Of a stretch of 64,000 nucleotides of DNA, positions 34,908 through 42,862 are shown one piece after another. Position 1 is the stretch's first letter. Each line of letters opens with the position of its first letter. The DNA is taken from contig NZ_CP150290.1 in assembly GCF_038051995.1 (NCBI RefSeq), positions 2,532,001-2,596,000 on the forward strand, read 5' to 3'. The position numbers and the translations under genes are program-made. This stretch comes from Paenibacillus sp. FSL H8-0537. GTDB taxonomy: Bacteria; Bacillota; Bacilli; Paenibacillales; Paenibacillaceae. The notes under the pieces were generated by a model. That model worked only from the letters and a program-made list of their open reading frames with translations, did not search any database and was not told where the DNA came from.

Positions 34908-37900
34908 GAAAGCAGCATGCCATCATCTTTTATGATCCGTCCTTTCCTATAGCCGCGGAGTCCCCGATCGAATTAGATGGCCTGCTTGCAGGAGCAGGCC
35001 GTGTTGTTCGGGCAGGCGAGCTGGCGGATGCGCTTGGCGCTGCGAAAGAAGGAAGCTTCATTAATATGCATGCGCCTTACTTTCCGAAGCAGGCATGGAG
35101 TGCTATCATCGGCTATTTGCGGCGCGGCGGCGGCTTGATCAGCTTGGGCGGCGCGCCGTTCAAGCGTCCTGTTCGCCGCAGCGAGGCAGGCGAGTGGCAG
35201 GTGGAGTCGGAGCAGACGGCCTATCACCGCGAGCTTCATATTCATGAAATGCTGCCTGTCGCTGCTGCTCCGGTAGCGACGCTGGCAGCAGCGGAGGACC
35301 TTCCGCTGCTTGCGGGCAAGGAAGCGCTGTTTGCCGTGTCGCCAACCTGGAATCTGGTGCCGCATGTGACGAAGAGCAGCGATTTGCCGCATCAAATGGG
35401 CTCTGCTGGGCCGATGGATGCCCACATTTACCCGCTATTGAAGGGTATTTCCTCCAAGGGACGCGAGGTAGCGGCGCCTGTCGTACTTTGGGAAAACACG
35501 AAGGGGATTTTCGCTGGCGCGCGCTGGCTGTTCGTTAACCAGCCGCTGACGAAGGCGTTCTGGCTGGAAGGCGGAGCGGCAGAGCTTGGGCGCTGGGCAG
35601 CTTTTTGTGCCGCTGGCGTAACGGAGCTGTGGCTGAAGCCGAACTACGCTTCCTTCGAGCCGGGCGAGCGGGCTATGCTGACGCTGCAGGTGCAGCAGCT
35701 TCGCCAAGAGCTTGCTGATGGATGTGAGTCATCTGCTAATGAGCGTGCAGAGCAGGAAGCGGCTGTCGATGGACAGGCTGACCTGTACACGGCGGCGGAG
35801 TGGGATTTTGCTATAACGGTTGAGCATGAAAACTCGCAGCAGAAATGGACTTATAGCCTGCAGCAGAAGGCGGGCAAGCAGCAGCAAATTCTAAGGCTGC
35901 CCGTGCCGCTTGAGCTGCAAAGCGGCTACTATAAGGTCGTATGCCGAGCGGAATCGACGTCGGGCGAGGTGCGTATTTTGCGTCAAGGCTTCTGGGGCTT
36001 TGATCAGGAGCTGCTTACAGAGGGAAGCCCGGTGACGAGCGGACGGGATTATTTTCAGAAGGACGGGCGTCCGCTGCCTGTTGTTGGCATGACGTACATG
36101 ACGTCGGATGTGGCACGGAAGTTTCTGTTTCTGCCGAATGCTTCGGTATGGGACCGTGACATGGCGCAAATGCGCAAAGCCGGCATCAACTGGATTCGTA
36201 CAGGCATTTGGACGGCATACCGCAATGTGATGCAGGTGGACGGCCATGCGTCCGAGGAGGCGCTGCGATCGATCGATGCTTTTCTGCTGACGGCGAAGCG
36301 TCATGATTTGCAGGTGACCTTTACGTTCTTCTCCTTTACGCCGGAAACATGGGAAGGGCTAAACCCGTATCTTGATCCGCGCAGCGTAGAGGCCCAGAAG
36401 CGTTTCGTGCGCGCTATCGTTTCCCGCCATAAGCAGACGATGAATGTCGACTGGGATTTGATCAATGAGCCATCGATGTTTGATCCGCCGCGGATTTTCT
36501 CGAATGGGCCTCGTTCGGCGCGCGACCCTTTTGAACAGAAGGCGTATACCGCATGGCTGAAACAGCGCCACGGATCGCTTGAGCGGCTTCAAGAGCTGTG
36601 GAATATGTCACCGGAGCAGCTGCCAAGCTATGAAGCGGCTGTGCCGCCGGAGCCAGAAGAGATCAACTTCGATGTACAGGACATGCACCAGGGTAAAAAT
36701 GGCACGCGCTGGCTCGATTATGTGCTGTTCTCGATGGATATGCACAATCGCTGGGCGAAGCAGCTGTATGAGGCGATTAAAGACGAATGTCCAGACCATA
36801 TGGTAACGGTCGGTCAGGATGAAGCGCTTGGCGCACAGCGTCCTTCGCCGTTTTTCTACGAGGAAGCCGCTGATTATACAACGGTTCACTCCTGGTGGCT
36901 GAACGACAATCTCGTATGGGATAGCTTGTTTGCCAAAACAGCAAACAAACCGAATGTCGTGCAGGAAACTGGCATTATGTATGTGGAGACGCCAGATGGC
37001 AGAGCGAAGCGCTCGGAAACGGAGCTGCACAGCCTGCTGGAGCGCAAGTATGCGTATGCTTTTGCAACAGGTGGCGCGGGTGCCGTGCAGTGGATCTGGA
37101 ATACAAACTTCTATATGGACAATGCCAATGAATCTCATATCGGCGCACTGCGGGCGGATGGAACGGAAAAGCCGGAAGCGGATGTATCGTATGATTTTGG
37201 CAGCTTTATGGAGCAAATCCGAGATTTATTCGAGGATCGCAAGCTGGAGGATACGGCGGTATTGTTCCCGTATTCCAACGACTTCTCCAATCGCAAGCTG
37301 GCGTTTGATGCGACAACGCGTGCGACGCGGGTGCTTGCTTATGAGCTGAACACGCCATTCCGCGGCGCTTCGGAATATCATTTGCAGGAGCTGGAGGCGA
37401 ATCCGCCGAAGCTGCTCATTGTGCCGAGTGCGCATAACTGGGATGATGCGGCCTTTGGTCGCCTTATTGCACTTGTAGAGCGGGTGGGCATTACGTTATT
37501 ATGGATGGGACCGATTGGCCTAGACGCTTACTGGAAAGCGAGCAATCGCTGCTCGGAGCTGCTTGGCAGGGTGGAGCTCCGCAACGTGCAGCGCGAGGAA
37601 CAGCTGCGCATTGGCGAAGCCACTTTCCCTGTATCTTACGGCAATCGCCGCATAGCTGAGGTATGGAAAGAGGTTCTAGTTGGCGGCGCTGCTGCGAGTG
37701 AAGCGGCTGCCAGTGCTGCTACCGCTGTTCATCGAGCAGCAAAGGGTGGCGACGAGCTCGTTGAGCTGGCTGTAGGCAAGGGACGCCTGTTATGGAGTCC
37801 GCTGCCGCTGGAGCTGAACGAGCGTACGGAGCCAATCAAGGAGCTGTATCGCTATGCGCTTGCCTCGGCAGGCTGCGAGCAGGAGCTGAATTGGCTGCAA

Positions 37901-38170
37901 GGCGGCCAGCTGCCTGGTGTTTATGGGCGCAAGCTTACATTTAAGAGCGGCGCGCTGTTCGTATTCGTATCCGAATCCGGATTCGACGCCAACATTGAAG
38001 TACAAGACCCGGCGACGGGAGGGCGGTACGCTTTTTCACTGGAAAAGGAACGTTCTGTGCTGTTCGCAACGGATGCAAGCGGAAAGCTGCTCGCTGTCTA
38101 TCGCCCGCATCAAGTAGAGGTAGCGGTTTCGCTGCCCGATCAACATGAAGAAAGAAGAGGTGCGCAGTAA
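34904..38170 (+). CDS. Large glycoside hydrolase of clan GH-A, family not identified
   Basis: A 1088-residue cytoplasmic protein. The first ~150 residues look like a Rossmann/GATase-like domain, followed by a beta-rich region, and a TIM barrel from about residue 400 with FFSFTPETW, DLINEPSMFDPP (acid/base candidate Glu522) and NVVQETGIMYVE (nucleophile candidate Glu688). The remaining ~300 residues include another flavodoxin-like segment and a beta-sandwich, as in GH42-like or unclassified beta-mannosidase-type enzymes. ATG 34904 overlaps GH125 as ATGA. Its place between two alpha-mannosidases suggests it cleaves the core beta-mannosyl or beta-glycosidic bond of the same glycan, but substrate and family are unproven. 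Confidence 0.7.
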   Translation: MRKQHAIIFYDPSFPIAAESPIELDGLLAGAGRVVRAGELADALGAAKEGSFINMHAPYFPKQAWSAIIGYLRRGGGLISLGGAPFKRPVRRSEAGEWQVESEQTAYHRELHIHEMLPVAAAPVATLAAAEDLPLLAGKEALFAVSPTWNLVPHVTKSSDLPHQMGSAGPMDAHIYPLLKGISSKGREVAAPVVLWENTKGIFAGARWLFVNQPLTKAFWLEGGAAELGRWAAFCAAGVTELWLKPNYASFEPGERAMLTLQVQQLRQELADGCESSANERAEQEAAVDGQADLYTAAEWDFAITVEHENSQQKWTYSLQQKAGKQQQILRLPVPLELQSGYYKVVCRAESTSGEVRILRQGFWGFDQELLTEGSPVTSGRDYFQKDGRPLPVVGMTYMTSDVARKFLFLPNASVWDRDMAQMRKAGINWIRTGIWTAYRNVMQVDGHASEEALRSIDAFLLTAKRHDLQVTFTFFSFTPETWEGLNPYLDPRSVEAQKRFVRAIVSRHKQTMNVDWDLINEPSMFDPPRIFSNGPRSARDPFEQKAYTAWLKQRHGSLERLQELWNMSPEQLPSYEAAVPPEPEEINFDVQDMHQGKNGTRWLDYVLFSMDMHNRWAKQLYEAIKDECPDHMVTVGQDEALGAQRPSPFFYEEAADYTTVHSWWLNDNLVWDSLFAKTANKPNVVQETGIMYVETPDGRAKRSETELHSLLERKYAYAFATGGAGAVQWIWNTNFYMDNANESHIGALRADGTEKPEADVSYDFGSFMEQIRDLFEDRKLEDTAVLFPYSNDFSNRKLAFDATTRATRVLAYELNTPFRGASEYHLQELEANPPKLLIVPSAHNWDDAAFGRLIALVERVGITLLWMGPIGLDAYWKASNRCSELLGRVELRNVQREEQLRIGEATFPVSYGNRRIAEVWKEVLVGGAAASEAAASAATAVHRAAKGGDELVELAVGKGRLLWSPLPLELNERTEPIKELYRYALASAGCEQELNWLQGGQLPGVYGRKLTFKSGALFVFVSESGFDANIEVQDPATGGRYAFSLEKERSVLFATDASGKLLAVYRPHQVEVAVSLPDQHEERRGAQ

Positions 38171-40944
38171 TGGCTTCTAAAAGAAAAGCCCACATTATTT
38201 CCCACACACATTGGGATCGCGAATGGTATTTGCCGTATGAGAAGCATCATGTGCTCCTCGTGAAGCTAATGGATACGCTGCTTCATACGCTGGATACGGA
38301 CCCCGATTTCAAAAGCTTTTATTTGGACGGGCAGACGATCATTCTCGAGGATTATTTGCAGGTACGCCCGGAAAATAGGGAACGCCTTGAAAAATATATT
38401 AAAGAAGGACGTATTCCGATCGGCCCTTGGTATATTTTGCAGGATGCCTTCCTGACGAGCAGTGAAGCGAATTTGCGCAATTTGCAGCTGGGACATCAGG
38501 ATGCGAGCCGTTACGGCATCATAGCCAAGGTTGGCTACTTCCCGGATACCTTCGGCAACATCGGGCAGGCGCCGCAAATTTTGCGTCAAGCCGGCATTGA
38601 TAATGCGGTATTTGGCAGAGGCGTGAAGCCGACTGGCTTTAACAATACGGTAGCAGATTCTAACTATGAATCCTCGTTCTCAGAGCTGCAATGGGAAGGT
38701 CCTGACGGCTCGCGCGTGCTGGGCATTCTTTTTGCCAACTGGTATTGCAATGGCATGGAAGTTCCGGTAGATGAGCAAGAGGCGAAAATCTATTGGGACA
38801 AAAAGCTGGAGGAAGCCGAGAAGTATGCGGCTACTGGCGAGCTGCTGTTCATGAACGGCTGTGATCATCAGCCTATCCAGCAGGATTTATCTGCGGCGCT
38901 GGCGACAGCAAGAAAGCTGTACCCGGATACGGATTTTATCCACTCCAACTTTGAAGATTATTTGGCAGCGGTAAACAGTGGACTTGATCGCGAGCTTTCG
39001 GTCGTGAAGGGCGAGCTGCGCAGCCAACGGACGGATGGCTGGTCTACGCTTGTGAACACGGCCTCGGCTCGTGTTTATTTGAAGCAAATGAATCAGCTTG
39101 GCCAAGCGATGCTCGAAAAGGTAGCCGAGCCGCTTGCGACCATTGCGCACAAGCTTGGACAGGAATACCCGCATCATCTGTTTACCTATGCGTGGAAGAC
39201 ATTGATGCAAAACCATCCGCATGACAGCATTTGCGGCTGCAGCGTGGATGAGGTTCACCGTGAGATGGTCACTCGTTTTGACAAGAGCCGCCATGTTGCA
39301 GAGACAATTGTGGAAGGTAGCACGCAGGCGATTGCCGAAGCGGTGGATACATCGGTATTCGCTTCGTTTGGCGAAGCTGCACTGCCGTTCGTTGTTTATA
39401 ACACGACTGGCTGGGATCGCAGCGGCGTTGTTGAAATTGAGCTTGATGTTGAGCGTCTGTACTTCCGTGAAGGCTTGCCGCTTCCAGAGGTTAATCGCCG
39501 GATGAATGCCGTAGATATTACAGGCAGAGTGCTTGTAGATCATAACGGCGCAGCGGTTGCTTGCTCTGTAGAGGATTTGGGGCTGCAATTTGGCTACGAC
39601 TTGCCGGATGATAAGTTCCGCCAGCCTTATATGTGCCGCCGAGTTAAGCTGACGTTTGATGCGGTGAATGTACCAGCGCTTGGACTGTCGTCATATGCAT
39701 GGGTTCGCAATGGCGCTGGAGCAGATGAAGCGTTGGCTGGCGAAGCGACTGCTGTTGCAGTGAATCAGCTTGCGGAATCGGCTGTGCTTGAAAATGAATG
39801 GCTGCATGTCTCCATTGGAGAAGATGGCTCGTTCGATTTGACGGACAAGCAGAGCGGTCAAGTGTACCGCGGGCTTGGCGTCTATGAGAATACAGGCGAT
39901 ATCGGTAATGAATATATGTACAAGCAGCCGGATGGCGAGCAGGCGCTTACGACGCAAGGCTTGAAAGCGGCGATTCGTCTAGTGGAGCAAAACGCTTACC
40001 GTACAGCTTTTGAAATCGTCCATGAATGGGCGGTTCCGGCATCGGCGGATGAATCGTTTGAGATTGAGAAGCAGGAAGCTGTTTATTACCCTGAGCGTAA
40101 AGCGCAGCGTGCTTCCGACATGGTGCCTTTGACGATTAAGACGGTTATAGCACTTTCCAGCAGCTCCAGAAGCCTAGACTTACAGGCTTCGTTTAACAAT
40201 CAGGCGAAGGATCATCGCGTGCGCGTGCTGTTCCCGACGGATGTAGAGACGGCGGTTCATCATGTGGATTCGATTTTTGAAGTAGCTGTGCGTGACAATG
40301 AGCCTTCGGCAGAGTGGGAAAACCCGAGCAATACCCAGCATCAGCAAGCATTTGTTGATGTGAGCGGCGAGCAGGGCGGACTTGTTGTAGCGAACCTTGG
40401 CTTGAACGAATATGAAGTGCTCCGCGATGGCCGCAATACGATTGCCGTTACGCTGCTTCGTTCGGTTTCCGAGCTGGGCGACTGGGGCGTATTCCCGACT
40501 CCAGAAGCACAATGCCTGGGCGAGCAAAGCTTCCGTTTGTCGATCATTCCGCATAACGGCGATGGTGCTTCATCAGGTGCTTATGCACAGGCGTACCAGT
40601 TCCAAGTGCCTTGGACGGCGAGCCAGACAGCGGTTCATGAAGGCGTGCTTGCACCAGCTGGCGGATTGCTTGCTTGGGAAGGCGAAGGAGTGGCATTCTC
40701 CTCGCTGAAAGTAAGCCAGCAGTCGGGCGATGCTGTGCTGCGCTGGTTTAATATGAAGCAGCAGGCGGCAGAGCTTAGCTTGTCGAATGTTGGCTTTAGT
40801 GGCGGTAACGCTGATGCGTTCAAGCAGCTATATAAGAGCGATGTGCTGGAGCGCGTAGGTGAAGCGATTGAAGTGAGCGCGGAGCAGGGGGCAGCTTTGG
40901 CTGTTGGTCCTTGTGAGATTGTGACGGTTGGGTTTAAGCTGTAG
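38170..40944 (+). CDS. Alpha-mannosidase, glycoside hydrolase family 38
   Basis: A 924-residue enzyme. The zinc site starts with HIISHTHWDREWYLPYE, the nucleophile is Asp126 in GYFPDTFGN, and NHPHDSICGCSVDEVHREM carries the second metal region. Length and order (N-terminal beta/alpha barrel, helical bundle, C-terminal beta-sandwiches) fit bacterial GH38. No signal peptide, so it acts on imported oligosaccharides. The ATG shares its first base with the previous stop (TAATG) and has AAGAGGTG upstream. It is the last gene of the mannoside operon, closed by a strong terminator. Confidence 0.95.
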   Translation: MASKRKAHIISHTHWDREWYLPYEKHHVLLVKLMDTLLHTLDTDPDFKSFYLDGQTIILEDYLQVRPENRERLEKYIKEGRIPIGPWYILQDAFLTSSEANLRNLQLGHQDASRYGIIAKVGYFPDTFGNIGQAPQILRQAGIDNAVFGRGVKPTGFNNTVADSNYESSFSELQWEGPDGSRVLGILFANWYCNGMEVPVDEQEAKIYWDKKLEEAEKYAATGELLFMNGCDHQPIQQDLSAALATARKLYPDTDFIHSNFEDYLAAVNSGLDRELSVVKGELRSQRTDGWSTLVNTASARVYLKQMNQLGQAMLEKVAEPLATIAHKLGQEYPHHLFTYAWKTLMQNHPHDSICGCSVDEVHREMVTRFDKSRHVAETIVEGSTQAIAEAVDTSVFASFGEAALPFVVYNTTGWDRSGVVEIELDVERLYFREGLPLPEVNRRMNAVDITGRVLVDHNGAAVACSVEDLGLQFGYDLPDDKFRQPYMCRRVKLTFDAVNVPALGLSSYAWVRNGAGADEALAGEATAVAVNQLAESAVLENEWLHVSIGEDGSFDLTDKQSGQVYRGLGVYENTGDIGNEYMYKQPDGEQALTTQGLKAAIRLVEQNAYRTAFEIVHEWAVPASADESFEIEKQEAVYYPERKAQRASDMVPLTIKTVIALSSSSRSLDLQASFNNQAKDHRVRVLFPTDVETAVHHVDSIFEVAVRDNEPSAEWENPSNTQHQQAFVDVSGEQGGLVVANLGLNEYEVLRDGRNTIAVTLLRSVSELGDWGVFPTPEAQCLGEQSFRLSIIPHNGDGASSGAYAQAYQFQVPWTASQTAVHEGVLAPAGGLLAWEGEGVAFSSLKVSQQSGDAVLRWFNMKQQAAELSLSNVGFSGGNADAFKQLYKSDVLERVGEAIEVSAEQGAALAVGPCEIVTVGFKL

Positions 40945-40985
40945 TAAATTAAATAATAAATTGTGATTCAAAAGGATTAGAAGGA

Positions 40986-41026
40986 AGACCCTTATGCCGG
41001 TAGTGTGGAGGCATAAGGGTCTTTTT
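40986..41026 (+). terminator. Terminator of the mannoside operon
   Basis: AGACCCTTATGCC (40986-40998) pairs perfectly with GGCATAAGGGTCT (41010-41022) and is followed by TTTTT. Confidence 0.9.
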
Positions 41027-41146
41027 GTGCTGTTTTGAGAAAACTAGCAGTTTGGCTGAGCTTTTTCGAAGAAAAATGAGATAGGTGAACAACCACCCTC
41101 AATAAGGTTCGGTCCTATCACTCTTTTCCTATGGTTTCTTCATAAA

Positions 41147-41180
41147 ACACTACTGACATACTGTTGTCAGTAGTGTTTTT
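41147..41180. terminator. Orphan perfect hairpin with T-tail
   Basis: ACACTACTGACA (41147-41158) and TGTCAGTAGTGT (41165-41176) form a perfect 12-base stem with a six-base loop and a TTTT tail. No open frame ends just upstream; the 120 bases before it hold no gene. It may be the remnant terminator of a lost gene or a second terminator of the mannoside operon. Confidence 0.6.
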
Positions 41181-41290
41181 GTATAGTCGGAGTAATTAAT
41201 CGTAAAGGAGTAGGAGTAATTGCGAAGCATTTTTGGTCCAAAATGATATATACGATATTGTATCACTTATTATAGGAAGGATGGTATCTC

Positions 41291-41695
41291 GTGAATTTTG
41301 CTTCTGTACGCATCATTACTGATGACGTGGATCGTCTCGTCGAGTTCTATGAGAAAATCACGGGTGTTTCGGCGGAACGCCCTGCGCCTGTCTTTGCCGA
41401 ACTCGTTATGCCATCGTGCACCCTGGCGATCGGCCACTCCCAAACGGTGCAACTGTTCGGCGCTGGTTCCGCTGTGGCGGCCAACAATCACACTGTCATC
41501 ATCGAGTTCCACGTCCACAATGTCGATGCCGAATACGAGCGCTTGAAGCCGTTTGTCGATGAGTGGGTAAAGGAACCTACCACAATGCCGTGGGGGAATC
41601 GTGCTGTGCTGTTTCGCGATCCTGACGGCAATCTTGTTAACCTCTTCACGCCGGTGACCGAGGAAGCAATCAAACGGTTCAGTGGTAGGCCTTGA
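41291..41695 (+). CDS. VOC-superfamily (glyoxalase/bleomycin-resistance type) protein
   Basis: A 134-residue protein with the paired VOC modules: FASVRIITDDVDRLVEFYEK at the start and AVLFRDPDGNLVNLFTPV at the end, the latter being the common C-terminal metal-ligand strand. GTG 41291 follows AGGAAGG (41274-41280). It stands alone, flanked by terminators on both sides, in a stretch rich in repeats. Likely a small-molecule binding or dioxygenase-like enzyme; the substrate cannot be predicted. Confidence 0.85.
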   Translation: MNFASVRIITDDVDRLVEFYEKITGVSAERPAPVFAELVMPSCTLAIGHSQTVQLFGAGSAVAANNHTVIIEFHVHNVDAEYERLKPFVDEWVKEPTTMPWGNRAVLFRDPDGNLVNLFTPVTEEAIKRFSGRP

Positions 41696-41754
41696 AGTAC
41701 AGTTGAAGTGAGTGAGGCGAATTTCGTAATACGTAATTTTACTGACTGCTGAAG

Positions 41755-41790
41755 GAGACCATAGCGACGAGCTATGGTCTCTTCATTTTG
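41755..41790 (+). terminator. Terminator after the VOC gene
   Basis: GAGACCATAGC (41755-41765) and GCTATGGTCTC (41771-41781) make a perfect 11-base stem with a five-base loop, followed by TTCATTTTG, an imperfect T-tail. Confidence 0.75.
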
Positions 41791-41905
41791 TCTAGGTACT
41801 TCATAATTTTAGAGAAATGGATCTATTTCGCGATCTTCGCTGATGCTGGTAGCCTATTTGTAATTGTGCTATCCTGACCAGTTAATTCAATAACGTGTGA
41901 ATTAC

Positions 41906-42149
41906 TCAGCTGTAATCTTCAATCATTGAAATTTTTCCTTTTTTAATTTTGACTTGTGACTTTTCTTTTAATTGCAGCGTATCCGCTCCAACCTCTACTT
42001 TGTCATTTATAACGTGGTGGTTTCCCCCATCGGAAATATTCCTGAACATGATGTTCCTTGTGCAAGAGTTCAACCATTCTTTCAATTTCAAATGAATGGT
42101 ATGATTCAATATAAATTTCAATGATGTCCTTTATTTCTTTACTAACCAT
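41906..42149 (-). pseudogene. Broken NTF2-like (SnoaL-fold) gene
   Basis: Read on the minus strand, GGAGAGGTGACGATT leads into ATG (42149) and MVSKEIKDIIEIYIESYHSF followed by EIERMVELLHKEHH, a normal start of small NTF2-like proteins. That frame soon stops; the adjacent frame continues with NISDGG and ends with a family-like tail (KVEVGADTLQLKEKS, GKISMIEDYS). Relative to a usual ~120-residue member the middle is missing, so the gene has both a frameshift and an internal deletion. It is probably not functional, although a 71-residue frame (41906-42121) remains open. Confidence 0.7.
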
Positions 42150-42256
42150 AATCGTCACCTCTCCTTCACAGATTGTACATAGGCAGATAGATTGGTGACG
42201 TTCAAAGTTGCATTCCTCCGCTAGTTGTTGATTTTGCTATTGTAACACCCCGCATA

Positions 42257-42413
42257 GCGTGTCTGAGAACTCTGAGGACAGCAAAATTTGCCGAATTTTC
42301 GTTCCATGCAAGGCGCGCTTGTGAAGGCGTACCGGGGGTACGTCAAGCAAACGGAACGAAGCAGGGGGCGAAAAGGCGGTGAAAGGTGCCACTGAACGGG
42401 TTTTCAGACACGC
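42257..42413. repeat. 157-base element with terminal inverted repeats
   Basis: The left end GCGTGTCTGAGAAC (42257-42270) is inverted at the right end as GTTTTCAGACACGC (42400-42413), 13 of 14 bases matching. A second palindrome, CGTACC-GGG-GGTACG, sits near the middle. It has no coding frame. It resembles a small non-autonomous mobile or structured repeat lying beside other repeats. Confidence 0.6.
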
Positions 42414-42538
42414 CCTAGGGAAATACCTTATTTGTATATTAATTTAATGCTCGTGCAGCTTGACGATCCAAGGTGGACGAAAGAGAGAATATCTCTGTTT
42501 TTGGGGCAGCATGGATAGGAAGTGCTCTCGCTTTTGGC

Positions 42539-42720
42539 GGACTGACGTTCCGCTAATGGAGCATTTTCCCCCATTTTGGCAGGTGAGCGGACTGGAAATC
42601 GCTTATTTCCTTAATCATCGCGATAAAAAGGCGATTCGGGAGCCCTTAGCGAATTCTGTGTCCGCCAGCCTCTCCAATCACGATATTTGGAGGAAATAAC
42701 GGCTGCTGTGTCCGCCCAAG
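42539..42720. repeat. Dispersed 182-base non-coding element, copy B
   Basis: Begins GGACTGACGTTCCGCTA (42539-42555) and repeats the boxes of copy A at the same offsets: GTGAGCGGAC (42583, offset 44), CTGTGTCCGC (42656, offset 117) and GCTGTGTCCGCC (42705, offset 166). Overall length is the same as the copy at 16649-16830 although intervening bases differ. The overlapping small frame is not believed to be a gene. Confidence 0.75.
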
Positions 42721-42825
42721 TTCAGCCGCCACCTTTTAGCCAATACGCTATTAAAATCGAAGCTGATCCGTTAGCATAACCCCCTCATACGTTCCCGTCG
42801 CCCCTCGTTTGCGAGGTTCGAAGGT

Positions 42826-42852
42826 TAACTCTAACTCTAACTCTAACTCTAA
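42826..42852. repeat. Hexanucleotide tandem repeat (TAACTC)n
   Basis: Four consecutive TAACTC units plus a partial one, followed by a degenerate AAAACTAAAA stretch, just after the end of the carotenoid flavoprotein gene on the opposite strand. Likely prone to slippage; no function seen. Confidence 0.8.
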
Positions 42853-42862
42853 AACTAAAATC

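Noticed and set aside
36608..37216. Minus-strand open frame of 202 residues
   Set aside because: Antisense to the catalytic barrel of the GH-A enzyme; no start context or motif.
41079..41120. Possible T-box-like or leader structure (GATAGG/CCTATC stem)
   Set aside because: The minus strand has only a partial GGGTGG motif and no downstream gene in that direction; not enough to call a regulator.
42460..42699. 79-residue open frame in the repeat region
   Set aside because: It overlaps dispersed element copy B; the corresponding copy A has no matching frame, so coding is unlikely.
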